This document shows, in pieces, positions 45,201-51,533 of a DNA stretch of 64,000 nucleotides; the stretch's first letter is position 1; each line of letters begins with the position of its first letter. The notes beneath the pieces were generated by a model that did no database searches, was not told the DNA's origin, and saw only the letters and a program-made list of their open reading frames with translations. Made by a program: the position numbers and the translations under genes. This DNA comes from Tanypteryx hageni (Eukaryota; Arthropoda; Insecta; Odonata; Petaluridae), in contig CM054112.1 of the NCBI GenBank assembly GCA_028673005.1, positions 188,188,564 through 188,252,563 on the forward strand, in the 5' to 3' direction.

Positions 45201-46691
45201 CTCCGCTACTACAGCTTGGCTAGTAAAGAATGCCTAAAAAGTAATTTATTTTAAGCAGACTTGGTTCTCCCTTCCTAACCTCCTCTGGCTTTGTCATTTA
45301 TGTACACATTTAAAAAACCTGCTCAAGAAAGGTTTAAATAGCATATATTTCAGATGTACAAGCTATTGAATTTATATGAAAAGAACAAAGGTGAAATACT
45401 CCTTTGGCTAAAGGAGTATTTCACCTTTGTTAGTTTTGGCCAAAGTTATTGAGCTACTATCTATTATATGAAAAGGATTAAGAGTGTGCTACATCTATAA
45501 TAATGGGTTTAACACATGTACCATCACTAATACCGTATTGACCCGAATATAGTGCGATGTTTTTTCCTCAATGTGTACCTTTGAAAGTCGCATTCGCACT
45601 ATATTCGAGTACTTGTATCTTTAAAAAATAACTGCGTATCGGCGCGTTTCATGACGCGTGTTTCAGCGCATATTTTTATAATTGCTACATTGTAAGTGAA
45701 TTGGACGTTCATGTTACGATGCTACATTGTACAAATATACTCGGTAGTGGGTCTGAGGAGATCATTCGTACTATATTCGAATACTTGTATCTTTAAAAAA
45801 TAACTGCGTATCGGCGCGTTTCATGACGCGTGTTTCAGCGCATATTTTTATAATTGCTACATTGTAAGTGAATTGGACGTTCATGTTACGATGCTACATT
45901 GTACAAATATACTCGGTAGTGGGTCTGAGGAGATCATTCGTACTATATTCGAATACTTGTATCTTTAAAAAATAACTGCGTATCGGCGCGTTTCATGACG
46001 CGTGTTTCAGCGCATATATTTATAATTGCTACATTGTAAGTGAATTGGACGTTTATGTTACGATGCTACATTGCACAAATATACTCGGTAAGGGTCTGAG
46101 GAGACTTGAAAATAGATCAAGGTCAAATTGCAGCAACCACAGCACCGCCACAGCTTCACGCAGGGTCGCGACACAACGTTAGAAAACGAGGACCGTCTAA
46201 ACGAGGCGTCACATTAACCCCTTTAGTACATAATTCATGAGTTTACAGGTAATTTAAATGTGCAAAATAGAGAAAATTAAATGTTTTTCGTCTTTTTCTA
46301 AAATTCCTTTCAAAATACTTGGGATCGCACTATATTCGTGGTCGCATTATATTCGGGCTAATACGGTAATTACTTCTAACCTGATTTTAAAAGGAAGCCC
46401 TTGAAAATTGAAAAATAGTACTTATTTTTTTCAATTTTGAATTATTGCATGTTTATTTTTAAATTTACTTTTAGACATAAGAGGGGCTCAATAATTATCT
46501 TTTAAAATATCTTATCTGATTTGCATTGAATTTTTAACTTTTAGGGTCACTTTGTTCGAGCTCTTGGTCCAATTGGAGATCGTGAAACTGAGAACGAGGT
46601 TCTACTTTTGGAGCATGATGTGCCTCACAGTGCCTTCTCAGAAGCTGTCTTGGCTGATCTCCCAATAATGCCCTGGATTATAAAACCTGAG
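16551..46691 (+). CDS. DIS3: DIS3 exosome ribonuclease, exons 1-10 (residues 1-484, 3' part outside window)
   Basis: DIS3/Rrp44 is the catalytic subunit of the RNA exosome. Ten exons with GT/AG borders and consistent phase give 484 codons colinear with animal DIS3 (about 950 residues). Visible parts: N-terminal 'LTTKTFLTKT'; the CR3 zinc-type cysteines C31, C36, C39; the PIN endonuclease with acidic residues D68 (LDTNVVLHQ), E96 (VLEEVR), D146 (NDRNDRAIR) and D180 (LLTDD); then the cold-shock domains (LQGSFLASRENFLEG, LNRAVDGDIVAVEMLP, VRIETRQADILATQRIIVAIDSWPRHSRYP, VLLLEHDVPHSAFS). The RNB exonuclease and S1 domains are missing, and I found no DIDDAL-type exon up to 64000, so intron 10 exceeds 17.3 kb. 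Intron 9 is 22.2 kb. No frameshift or stop is seen in the exons. Very secure as DIS3; DIS3L is excluded by the intact PIN acids. Confidence 0.95.
16673..16843 (+). CDS. DIS3: DIS3 exon 2 (residues 19-75)
   Basis: Acceptor 'cttcacag' ends at 16672 and donor 'gttgag' starts at 16844. It begins IVREHYLRDD, carries the three CR3 cysteines and ends with the first PIN aspartate motif LDTNVVLHQ. Confidence 0.93.
17043..17200 (+). CDS. DIS3: DIS3 exon 3 (residues 76-128)
   Basis: Acceptor 'tttcgcag' ends at 17042, donor GTGAGT at 17201. It encodes VIVVQTVLEEVRHRS with the PIN glutamate, to FYAFVNEHH. Confidence 0.93.
17816..18024 (+). CDS. DIS3: DIS3 exon 4 (residues 128-198)
   Basis: Acceptor 'tttttag' ends at 17815, donor 'gtgaat' at 18025. 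It encodes GESANDRNDRAIR (third PIN acid) and MVLLTDDIGSLEKAKEEG (fourth). The third residue of the human NDRRN motif differs, but the aspartate is kept. Confidence 0.92.
18206..18829. mobile_element. foldback MITE with about 95 bp inverted ends, in DIS3 intron 4
   Basis: The left end 'gggcccatttcaatacagcg' to about 18300 matches the reverse complement of about 18735-18829 at roughly 85 percent. Shared blocks include 'gtactacatcat' and 'acattgtac'. The interior holds 'ttgggttgggttgtgtg' (about 18400) against 'acacacccaaccc' (about 18657), and the tail of a SINE at 18412-18453. No coding sequence. Confidence 0.7.
18412..18453 (-). repeat. SINE 3' tail fragment
   Basis: 'ggctaatcaacctcttggat' plus 'tattatag' is identical to 24530-24557 and is the reverse complement, with few changes, of the end of the SINE at 54985-55290. 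Confidence 0.6.
19128..19285 (+). CDS. DIS3: DIS3 exon 5 (residues 198-250)
   Basis: Acceptor 'ttttccag' ends at 19127, donor 'gtgatt' at 19286. It encodes the linker between PIN and the first cold-shock domain (AYVCSLTGFPGLEDRL, then LYPLHLTPSQ). Divergent from human, but phase and ends agree. Confidence 0.9.
19935..20039 (+). CDS. DIS3: DIS3 exon 6 (residues 251-285)
   Basis: Acceptor 'aatttag' ends at 19934, donor GTAAGT at 20040. It encodes VREGIRSGRLLQGSFLASRE, the first strands of cold-shock domain 1. Confidence 0.92.
20136..20265 (+). CDS. DIS3: DIS3 exon 7 (residues 286-329)
   Basis: Acceptor 'ggtacag' ends at 20135, donor 'gtaaat' at 20266. It encodes LNRAVDGDIVAVEMLPEEEW and SEVVLQDEAGDE, the core of cold-shock domain 1. 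Confidence 0.93.
20844..21527. mobile_element. Tigger-type MITE in DIS3 intron 7
   Basis: The left end is 'tacagtagaagccctcttaa' followed by 'ccgac', and the right end read inward is 'acagtagaagccctcttat'. Both have a second 'ttaaccga' block just inside (about 20876 and 21472). Ends of the CAGTAGAAG type with TA flanks fit Tigger/pogo non-autonomous elements. 684 bp, non-coding, with a (GT)n(AT)n microsatellite inside. Confidence 0.75.
21178..21232. repeat. (GT)n(AT)n microsatellite
   Basis: Seven GT units pass into about 20 TA units inside the Tigger-type MITE. Confidence 0.9.
21911..22092 (+). CDS. DIS3: DIS3 exon 8 (residues 329-389)
   Basis: Acceptor 'cactaag' ends at 21910, donor GTGAGT at 22093. 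An acidic, variable linker is followed by KVVAIVRRKWRQYCGIL, the start of cold-shock domain 2. Confidence 0.93.
22172..23745 (+). pseudogene. piggyBac transposase pseudogene in DIS3 intron 8
   Basis: The left end 'TTAACCCTTAATTAGTCACG' at 22172 is a piggyBac-type terminus. From about 22930 to 23735 the plus strand encodes a decayed PGBD-type transposase. The three catalytic aspartates are still readable: 'YVTIDE' followed by a stop where glutamine is usual (about 23100), 'NITTDNCYTS' (about 23335) and 'TKGGVDICDQFCATYNVDRR' (about 23635). Two further frameshifts follow 'LMFVGTA' near 23420. Right TIR was not found. Dead; it sits wholly in an intron. Confidence 0.82.
24158..24295 (+). CDS. DIS3: DIS3 exon 9 (residues 390-435)
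   Basis: Acceptor 'tctctacag' ends at 24157, donor GTGAGT at 24296. It encodes HLFVPAERKVPKVRIETRQA and RIIVAIDSWPRHSRYP. The next exon is 22.2 kb away. Confidence 0.94.
25885..28849 (-). mobile_element. RTE-clade LINE, 3' portion with intact ORF2
   Basis: A non-LTR retrotransposon on the minus strand. It starts at about 28849 with 'CAATCGGATCTCCGGGTGGG', the same leader motif seen before the second LINE at 36095, and ends near 25885 in an (ATG)n-like tail just past the stop, as usual for RTE elements with their very short 3'UTR. Its 5' region appears inverted on the other side of 28850 (see 28850-29370). It lies within Tigger element B. Confidence 0.85.
25922..28828 (-). CDS. RTE-type ORF2: AP endonuclease plus reverse transcriptase (968 aa, intact)
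   Basis: A single uninterrupted frame, ATG at 28828, TAA at 25924-25922. Residues about 23-265 form an APE-type endonuclease: IGTWNVRTM, catalytic glutamate E58 in GLSEVRW, D163/N165 in VMGDWNS, IDYILV, and DSDHNLL near the end. About 500-780 form the reverse transcriptase: VIVPLEKKNNAKCCKDYRTI, QFGFRRGRGTRDAI, FVDWEKAFDRVKW, GVRQGCPISP, and the YADD box with Y723. The C-terminus has the RTE/BovB-like SFKYLGS and FEMWVWRRMMKVKWTERKRN blocks. Length is near full for the clade. No key residue is missing, so this is a recent and possibly active copy, unlike nearly every other element here. Plus-strand ORFs across it are shadows. Confidence 0.93.
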   Translation of the reverse strand: MGTTLGDAQRKFNINRKASGEKLRIGTWNVRTMNSGGKLENIKREMRRNNVGIVGLSEVRWEGEGEINSDEFKIIYSGGEKKERGVGIIMRKEIAERISKVVTVNDRLIAVKLQMEPVEMLIIQVYMPTTNAGDDEVDEIYEQIMEILEEEGKGRITTIVMGDWNSVVGEGQEDNIVGKYGLGKRNERGEKLVEFCHRNRLIVTNTWFKHHQRRLYTWRSPGDQRRYQIDYILVNERFRNSIKNVKTLPGADIDSDHNLLVANIQCRLKSVKRNVRVNKKWNLEELLKNKEAIMTELEERLGERDEENRKNVDEEWRYIHSNIKDVMEKKVGKITGERNKKPWITAAMLQKMEERRKWKNINTEEGQRKYKELNNALRRETDKAREQWINEKCEEIVECERICRTDLMYSKARELFKKKARKIGRKGIMNKSGKIVSEPDKVKNVWKEYIEVLYDKEGKPRNIELNEEEDVEEDQLGPSILESEVKRAIDDMKRRKAVGSDDIPVDVLKVLGSKAVKQLTKFFNQVYDTGLWPEDFLDVVIVPLEKKNNAKCCKDYRTISLISHTAKVLTRIITKRIECKIEKELQDNQFGFRRGRGTRDAIGCMRMMIERALEVNKDMYFCFVDWEKAFDRVKWDKMLGILNKIGIDWKDKRLLKNLYFDQKIRVRVEGEETESTSIGRGVRQGCPISPAIFNMYAETITEEALMEEKGFKIGGESITTIKYADDQGLIAEGEKELQRMTDRLVEVGQQYGMKINTEKTKVMVVSKEHKELNIMVNGQKLEQVSSFKYLGSILAQDGSSTQDIRSRIAMAKAAFNEKKELLTSKKINLETRKKLAKCYIWSIALYGAEMWTIRRKEEKYLESFEMWVWRRMMKVKWTERKRNEEVLEMVGEDRMLIKTIRKRKANWIGHILRRQCLQRMILEGKISGKRGRGRKRIGILDNIKQGYTTYRGIKEASREREKWRQRFS
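28850..28921 (+). repeat. tRNA-like sequence (tRNA-derived head, not a host tRNA call)
   Basis: Folds as a full cloverleaf of 72 nt. Acceptor strand TGCTACG pairs with CATAGCA with one mismatch. The A box TAGTTCAGAGG is perfect and the B box GGTTCAATTCC has one change. The anticodon stem is TCCGC/GTGGA with loop CTGGCAA (GGC in anticodon position). T stem CCGGG/CCCGG. Close to tRNA-Gly but with an unusual anticodon. A near-identical head at 63629-63700 and the retroelement context argue for a retroelement promoter rather than a tRNA gene. Confidence 0.65.
28850..29370 (+). mobile_element. inverted 5' region of the RTE LINE (tRNA-like head plus 5'UTR)
   Basis: Begins with a tRNA-like head (28850-28921) and runs through GC-richer sequence to about 29370. 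The end 'ggaaagcaaggggaaactac' (from about 29280) then 'tggggtaaaat' (about 29357) matches the 5'UTR just before the second LINE: 'ggaaggcaaagagggaaact' at about 35982 and 'gaggtaaaat' at about 36055. There the leader is in line with the ORF; here it is in the opposite orientation and abuts the ORF part at 28849/28850. That is the layout produced by 5' inversion during target-primed reverse transcription. An independent SINE inserted head to head is the alternative. Confidence 0.6.
31140..31760 (-). pseudogene. Penelope-like element fragment, GIY-YIG endonuclease end
   Basis: On the minus strand at about 31710-31580 the frame reads SGIYKIACTECKKVYIGQTK, then after a stop RFKEHLAHYKHN: the GIY-YIG nuclease with the cysteine pair typical of Penelope-like elements. 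Downstream, at 31298-31265, is a hammerhead-like string CTGAAGA...GAAA with stem GAGAGC/GCTCTT. The reverse transcriptase is not present, so the copy is 5'-truncated. Stops and frameshifts throughout. Confidence 0.75.
32066..32675 (-). pseudogene. hAT transposase pseudogene, copy 2 (lacks the nested insertions of copy 1)
   Basis: Minus-strand reading: 'DRSLYRQKYKVEWEKELKWL' (about 32645-32590), a C2 knuckle SATCTVCNSDFNISYGG, then ELRWANFVCENNLPVKLSNN and FSLMIDKSTDTSVTRQMVIM at the end, where it is truncated. It is nearly identical to copy 1 at 3755-4900. At 32421-32424 there is one TTAA where copy 1 has the piggyBac-type MITE. Confidence 0.78.
32740..33746 (-). mobile_element. hAT element (ZMYM-type), 5' end and N-terminus only
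   Basis: The terminus 'CAGGGCCGTGCTTACCATGG' starts at 33746 on the minus strand, a hAT-type end. The frame from 33211 begins MPAGKRKRFSGAEYKKKEL then a stop, and about 33110-32880 carries FHVDFKCSFGREYRARNDSH-like remnants. This matches the N-terminus of hAT transposases related to the ZMYM domain group. The remainder is lost. Confidence 0.55.
34476..35400 (-). pseudogene. hAT transposase C-terminal pseudogene (ZMYM-type)
   Basis: The end of the minus-strand frame reads LRILFILHVSEASGEISFSR followed by LKLIKNYLRSSISQERLVELTLIAM, the classic hAT dimerisation region with 'ASGE-SFS-LKLIK-YLRS'. Upstream, 35300-34750 has the decayed rest with many stops. It is upstream of, and separate from, the N-terminal fragment at 32740-33746, so probably from another copy. 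Confidence 0.75.
35757..35832 (+). repeat. tRNA-like head of the second RTE element
   Basis: The A box TGGTGTAGTGG is perfect and the B box GGTTCAAACCC is close to consensus, with cloverleaf-like spacing. It differs in sequence from the head at 28850. The downstream 5'UTR (to about 36125) leads directly into the LINE ORF. Confidence 0.55.
36070..37968 (+). pseudogene. RTE-clade LINE, decayed copy lacking its 3' half
   Basis: The leader 'CAATCGGATCACCGGGCAGG' at about 36097 is followed from 36129 by IGTLNVRTMRKRGKLENLKE, GMSETRWEGEGQ (catalytic glutamate) and MPTSAHEDEEIEEIYE, then a stop. It continues as IIMGDWNSIVGEGQEE, DSDHSLLIVD, and the start of reverse transcriptase (MIPLKKKPKAMQCKDYRTIN, then NWQKAFDRVNH). 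There are at least four stops or frameshifts. It breaks off at about 37968 just after the first RT aspartate, so YADD and the 3' end are missing. It is the same family as the intact LINE (roughly half the residues shared). Confidence 0.85.
37969..38270. other. junction sequence after the truncated LINE
   Basis: Unassigned. It holds an imperfect direct repeat: 'agatcttcatgaaccggaga' at about 38117 and 'agatcttcatgaacctgaga' at about 38210. Confidence 0.5.
38274..38918 (-). pseudogene. hAT transposase fragment, same broad group as 42285-43885
   Basis: The minus-strand start reads MEPEKKKCKKTSSNDSDYVE, a lysine-rich N-terminus, then CRITFTISHDGERAVRKHTA (zinc-knuckle region). After stops, KVSCGRIKSEAIVKNVLAPK and ATNASTKINKKLIPLAIKFF match the stretch that precedes the first catalytic aspartate, with D replaced (ATNAST for the usual ATDASN). 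Truncated at about 38274. Confidence 0.65.
38930..40560. other. intronic sequence without recognisable elements
   Basis: AT-rich, no transposase, no exons and no terminal repeats recognised. 'actagggatggtgattcgg' near 40570 resembles an eroded hAT end. Confidence 0.45.
42285..43885 (+). pseudogene. hAT transposase, lightly damaged
   Basis: Reads MVAADSTSSLLPFFKSTEPV, then NFVCITIDASNRKEIKIIPF (first catalytic aspartate in TIDASN), 'GDNCNTNFGGI' (second DDE aspartate region) and CGAHIVHNCLQIAVDALPIE. Then LPAIERILQIYDGLKSYFYS, and the dimerisation end 'MEYVFCLPGTSGPVERLFSM' with NNIWCQERGRMTESTVKGLF. Two in-frame stops (after VVGF near 42770 and near 42960) and a frameshift near 43045 break it, while 43151-43885 is open for 244 codons. 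The damage is slight compared with the other elements. Catalytic glutamate could not be placed. Confidence 0.82.
44590..44775 (-). repeat. tRNA-derived SINE fragment
   Basis: The minus strand reads 'ggagtaccgagttcgaatct' with a B box GAGTTCGAATCTC, followed by GC-rich body 'ctcgggggccccgggaaaac'. The A-box half is degenerate. It lies inside the hAT element. Confidence 0.55.
45384..45431. repeat. perfect 22 bp hairpin with GGCT loop
   Basis: 'aacaaaggtgaaatactcct' plus 'tt' at 45384-45405 is followed by ggct and its exact reverse complement at 45410-45431. It is isolated, with no coding function. Could be a tiny MITE or templated repair scar; 'atatgaaaa' occurs on both sides (about 45374 and 45463). 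Confidence 0.75.
45531..46368. mobile_element. TA-flanked MITE carrying 172 bp tandem repeats
   Basis: The left end is 'taccgtattgacccgaatat' then 'agtgcgat', and the right end read inward 'taccgtattagcccgaatat' then 'aatgcgac'. Length 838 bp, no transposase. It belongs with the TACCGTAT-ended elements at 14046 and 59406. The interior is a tandem array. It ends just 176 bp before DIS3 exon 10. Confidence 0.82.
45592..46106. repeat. 172 bp tandem repeat, about three copies
   Basis: 'actatattcga' starts copies at 45598, 45770 and 45942, an exact 172 bp period. The copies are almost identical; the third differs by a few bases and is cut at 'ctgaggagac'. Each unit carries 'actatattcga', a piece of the element's own terminus, so the array probably arose by duplication from the left end. 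Confidence 0.85.
46545..46691 (+). CDS. DIS3: DIS3 exon 10 (residues 436-484)
   Basis: Acceptor 'acttttag' ends at 46544, donor GTAAGT at 46692. It encodes GHFVRALGPIGDRETENEVL and LLEHDVPHSAFSEAVLADLP, to PWIIKPE, where the RNB domain should begin. The frame joins exactly with exon 9. Confidence 0.94.
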
Positions 46692-48738
46692 GTAAGTGCA
46701 TTAATCATAATTTCTCTCTTTTACTTTGATTAGTGTTTGTTTTACCTCCTTTATTAATGTACCAGAATGAAATTTGAACTTTCCTTTATCGTATCCAGAA
46801 AACAAATGTATACCTTAATCCGAATGTCCCTCTGATGCATGGTTACTTGAATGACACACTGTTTGAATAGCTATTTGAATCAACATAAATGAGTCGTCCA
46901 AATGGCATAGTGAGTGACACGTTGGCTCCTGCTCCTGATTGGGTCACTTTTTATTGATTTTATTTTTCATTTATTTATTGAATTTGATTGATGATTTTGA
47001 TTTGAATGTGGCCATCGAGTCATCTTTTTTTAATTACAATTTTAAATAAATTTAAATTCATACATTTTCTGTTATTCTGAAATATATAAATTATAAAAGC
47101 AAAGTATATATTATTCTATTTATTTTAAGTTGCGTAGCAACAGGCAATCCACTAGTTATTATAATGTTCTCAAGCATTTGCATAATTTAATACTGTTAAA
47201 TTTATATTTTGGCTTGAACTCACTTGCTGATTAATTATCAGAATCAGTTCAAGTATAATTATCTCTATACAATACCAGAATAAACTTCTTTTGTCTGCAT
47301 TTTAAATTTTACATTTGCAATAAGTGAAGTAAATTCATCAACATATTCATCAGCAGCTTAATGATCAGAAGTCTTTCTTCTCCCATAAAAATGAAACCTA
47401 ATTCCATGCCTTTTCTTGAGCCCTCTAAGCCATTGGTTCTCAACTTTGCTTTGCAACACACAACGGTCAATGGTCATGTGTGAGACACACTGCATGCTAC
47501 AATCTGCCCAACTAAAAAAGGAGTAGTGTGTAGTAATAAAGAGTTCAAGGCTAAACATTGTTTTTAGTGTTAAAAACAAGGTAAGAGAAAGACAAAATCT
47601 TCTTAACAAAATTTACTTTATTTTTTACAAGCTGTTACTAAAATTTTTGTGTCACACCTCTCAGCTCTTCACAACACACCTCTGTGTCACAACACACTGT
47701 TTTAGAGCTGCAGCTAATGATTTTTCACTTGAACCTAGTTATTCATGGAAATATTTGGTCTCACAAATCACTGGCCCCCATATAGGAACACCTTTACTTT
47801 AACACACTTCATTGTAAACCATTCATAAAGAACACTGTCTAATTGCTCATTTTCAGGTTGTTTAAGATTATTATGTAATTCAGTTGCATTGTTCAGTTCA
47901 GTTATATAAAACCTCAACAGTTCTTTTTCATGTCCCTTAATATCATCAATTTTAGAAGATCCAATATTATATTTTGACATCGCATTGCAACTTACATCAC
48001 AAGCTAACTTATTGCAAATCTCTATTTCTTTTCTAATGTTAACAAAACTCATTCCCTTTTCTTTTCATGGCTACTAATACTAGGGCTGTTATTTGGCACC
48101 ATTATAAAATAATTGAAATGTTCCACAGAGCACTAAGTATCCAAATACATGAACAAGCCCAGCAAAAGATTGGTTCATGATGTCAAATACTGAAAATAAA
48201 TAAAATTTAAGTTAGGTTTTTTGTGCTTAGTGAGTAATCCTGCTGGAATTTTAACATCTATCTGGAATTTTATTAATTTCTATTATACATGTTCTTTTCA
48301 TTGGAATTTTTCCTCCCTTAACTTGACAGCACAGTAATGTAACAGGTCTCAAATTAACTCCTATAATAATAGCGAACCATCTGACAATAAATGGATTAAC
48401 AAACATCCCCCTTTCCCTTAGATTTTGGTCACAGAGTTAACTTCGTTAAATCGATTGCTTATCCAAATGGTTTCTCTCCCCATTAATTTTATAAAATATT
48501 TTTGGCAACTCTTTGTTACCAAACTTCATTGGTTCAGATTACCCTTTCTAGGATACATACAGGCATGCCTTGCTTAACGCATGAGAGGCATTCCAAGACC
48601 TGTGAGCTATCAGAATTTGCACTAAAAGAACAGTTTTTAACATAGCACTTAACCCAGTTGAATTTTACTATTTTTATCTTGCAACTTATATAATCATAGG
48701 ACATTTTTATATACTAATTTAAAGTCGAGAAAACGAAG

Positions 48739-49930
48739 TACTATATTTATTCATGTAATATGTACCTGCACTTTTTCCCCCCACAAGTTCCCATCAAAAA
48801 AGGAGGTGCAGACATTACATGATATTTACCCCTTCATCTTTTGAGGTTAGGAAGCCTACTAAAACTGCATGCCTGCCGTGAGATGGGTAGGCATTTTCCT
48901 CGGTAGGAGCAATATGCCGTACATTTTATTTCTCCGATTTATAACCAAGGTATATTTTTTAATGCATAAAATAATATAATAAGCACGTGGGTATTTATCA
49001 GATATTTTTTAAAATTCCTTGCCAGCTGTCAGTGGTAAACCTAAATCACGTAAATATTCTAAGTAAATAGAAGTGTCATTCATTCTCAAATAAAAGGTGA
49101 TGTAAGAGAAGTAAACAACTGAATTACATATATTTTCATTAAAAACAAACAAATTCTGTTAGACTGGCTTTTAATTCGTGACATGCTCAAATCACTTACC
49201 GTAAGTGCATTTTCTTGGGTTCCTTTTACGTTATGAATCATAAAAAAATATATTTACTTACTTTTATTACTCTGTATAAATAATAGAACAATCTTGCAAT
49301 GGAAATGTGTTACTAAATAGCTGTTGGAGTAGTTCGTTTGTGCTTTCTGAAAGCAGTAAGTGATATATTATTTCCAACGTAAGAAACGCTTTTATGTAAC
49401 CAGGTCACAGTGTGTCTAGTGACTGGTTTATTTTTTTAGTATTGTGTGATCTCTGGGGGATTTGACGTGGAGATTTATTTTCAACAAAATAGTTTATGTT
49501 TATATATGTAAAGTTCACTCTTTTTCTAGGTGAATAATGGCTGAGTTAGCATAATTTCGCAGAATTAGTGAAAATTACTCATTTTAAATTAAATAAATTG
49601 AGAATGTGCAATGGATAAAATTGAAAATTTCTGCTAGATCAAGGAGCTAGACTCCAAAATAGGTTTTTGAGTTGTCTTCGTGTAATATAATGGCAATGGA
49701 TGTGAAGTTTTCACGTAAGTAAAAATAATTTTTTGAAGTCCTTTCTTAAATATTTGCTTGTTACCATAATTATATCATCCAACTCGGCATCAGATAGATT
49801 ATTCAACCAATATTTCTGTAAAATATAAAAATTTTGGAAACGCAGAAATTACATGAATTCCAGTTTTTCAGATTTTAAGTTCTTTAACAGGGATGCGGGC
49901 ATTACACGTGTGTGGGTATTAAATAAGGTA
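48739..49930. mobile_element. probable MITE within the Tigger nest
   Basis: The left end 'tactatatttattcatgtaa' then 'tatgtacctgcac' and the right end read inward 'taccttatttaatacccaca' then 'cacgtgtaatgcccgcatcc' are similar but diverged. No coding sequence. Confidence 0.45.
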
Positions 49931-50004
49931 TATGACAATTATTTTTAAATAAATATTTATTCTGAACTTATTGGTGTACAACGGCTTCAAAAAAATAATT
50001 CATT

Positions 50005-51533
50005 ATTTAAATGAAAAAAGAAACTTGTAAATTTCCACTAAAAGGTTGATTAACCAACGGTTTCACCTGTTGCAGCATCATCAGGTGACGAAAACATGGT
50101 CAAGAGTTCTATATATATACGGAGAGTAGGGTAGGAGCGTTAATTGAATAATGATAGGCAGGAGGGAGAACATACATTCAGTAATGAGATAATGTGAAAA
50201 ATTAAAAAAATAAACTTACAAAGTGAATGACAAAATTCAAACGGTTATAAACAGTAATGCGAGCAGCCTTTCAGGGACATGAAGGGGAAAATTTCAGACC
50301 CACATTCAATTACTCCAGGGTTGAAGGAGGTAACACGTGATTCGACAAATTAACAACTCTAGGATGAAATGAATGGTCACTGTAAGGGGTGCGGGAAACA
50401 GTTATGTCCACACGCGGGCATCTTAGAGAGAGTGGCGAGTTTTTTATTCAACATGTCCATTTTCAAGCTAGCCTTATCACTGACACATTGTCTAGCATAG
50501 TCATCAAAAAGAATCCATTCCACCCAATGCAGAGATTGGCACAGATCAAGATGGAGTAAACACATAATGGGATAAGGATGCTCTTTTGTGGTACCAGGAC
50601 TTTAACTCGTTCTTCAACCAAGCCCTCTTGGCAGTCTTGATGGCAGACATCGCAGCAGGAGAAGAAGAACTTGTCCTGATACTCACAACATTGGGAAAAC
50701 CCTGAGTTTAATGCACTTACTAATGAAGAAATGTTTAACGAAGCGAATTAGAATTTTATAGGAATCTTTTGGTATAATTTGGCCTTCGTTGCTATACCAG
50801 CATTAATAATAAAGTCCACTTGGGAAGACTCTACTTTGTGGGAAGATTCCATTTAAATGAAAAAAGTAACTTGTAAATTTTCACTAAAAAGTTGATTAAC
50901 CGACCGGTTTCGCCTTTTGCAGCATCATCAGGTGACGAAAACATGGTCAAGAGTTCTATATATAGGGAGAGTAGGGTAGGAGTGTTAATTGAATAATGAT
51001 AGGCAGGATGGAGAACATACATTCAATAATGAGATAATGTGAAAAATAAAAAAATAAATAGAATTACAAAGTAAATGACAAAATTCAAACGGTTATTAAC
51101 AGTAATGTGAGCAAGGTTAGTAATTATAAAATAAAAGCAATTAACAGAAGTTACAAAAAAGTCGTTAAATTACAAAGTAAAAGGCAATAAATTACATAAT
51201 TAGGAAAGCAGGAAATAGAACAATGGAGAGTGATTGGAGAAAACAAATTCATTAGTAAGTGAAACATTGTCTGTAGCATCATGAATCACAATTTCTAACT
51301 GCTCTAAGAGGTCCAATCTGTTACTCTTTGATTCAAAGTGAAGAAACTCGGGAAAGAATCCACTGGAATGGCCGTTCTCAAATAGGTGCTTGGAAAAGTG
51401 TGATGATGCGCTTCACAACTCGAAGCAACATTTGTGTTCCTCTAACTTTTTAGTGGAAATTTACAAGTTTCTTTTTTATTTAAATGGAATCTTTCCACAA
51501 AGTAGAGCCTTCCCAAGTGGACTTTGCTAATTC
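50005..51533 (-). mobile_element. Penelope-like element remnant with direct and inverted terminal repeats
   Basis: About 260 bp at 50005-50266 recurs as a direct repeat at 50851-51115 ('atttaaatgaaaaaag' start, shared 'gcagcatcatcaggtgacga'). A segment at 50811-50883 is repeated in inverted orientation at 51448-51533. Direct long repeats plus an inverted tip are the terminal layout of Penelope-like elements. Each direct repeat has a hammerhead-like string on the minus strand (50932-50902: CTGATGA, GCTG/aGGC stem, GAAACCGGTC; and 50085-50056 with changes). The open frame between them (50565-50377) may be the start of the decayed ORF but is not recognisable as RT. Confidence 0.65.

Larger units (their letters stand above)
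24296..46544. other. DIS3: DIS3 intron 9, 22.2 kb transposon nest
   Basis: Everything between exons 9 and 10. A SINE tail identical to that at 18426-18453 lies at 24515-24557. A truncated Tigger end ('tacaggtttgccttgc') lies at 24710, immediately before the Tigger nest. 38930-40560 and 30800-31140 show no recognisable element or gene. All other parts are itemised separately. No DIS3 exon is missing: exons 9 and 10 join in frame and are colinear with the family. Confidence 0.8.
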
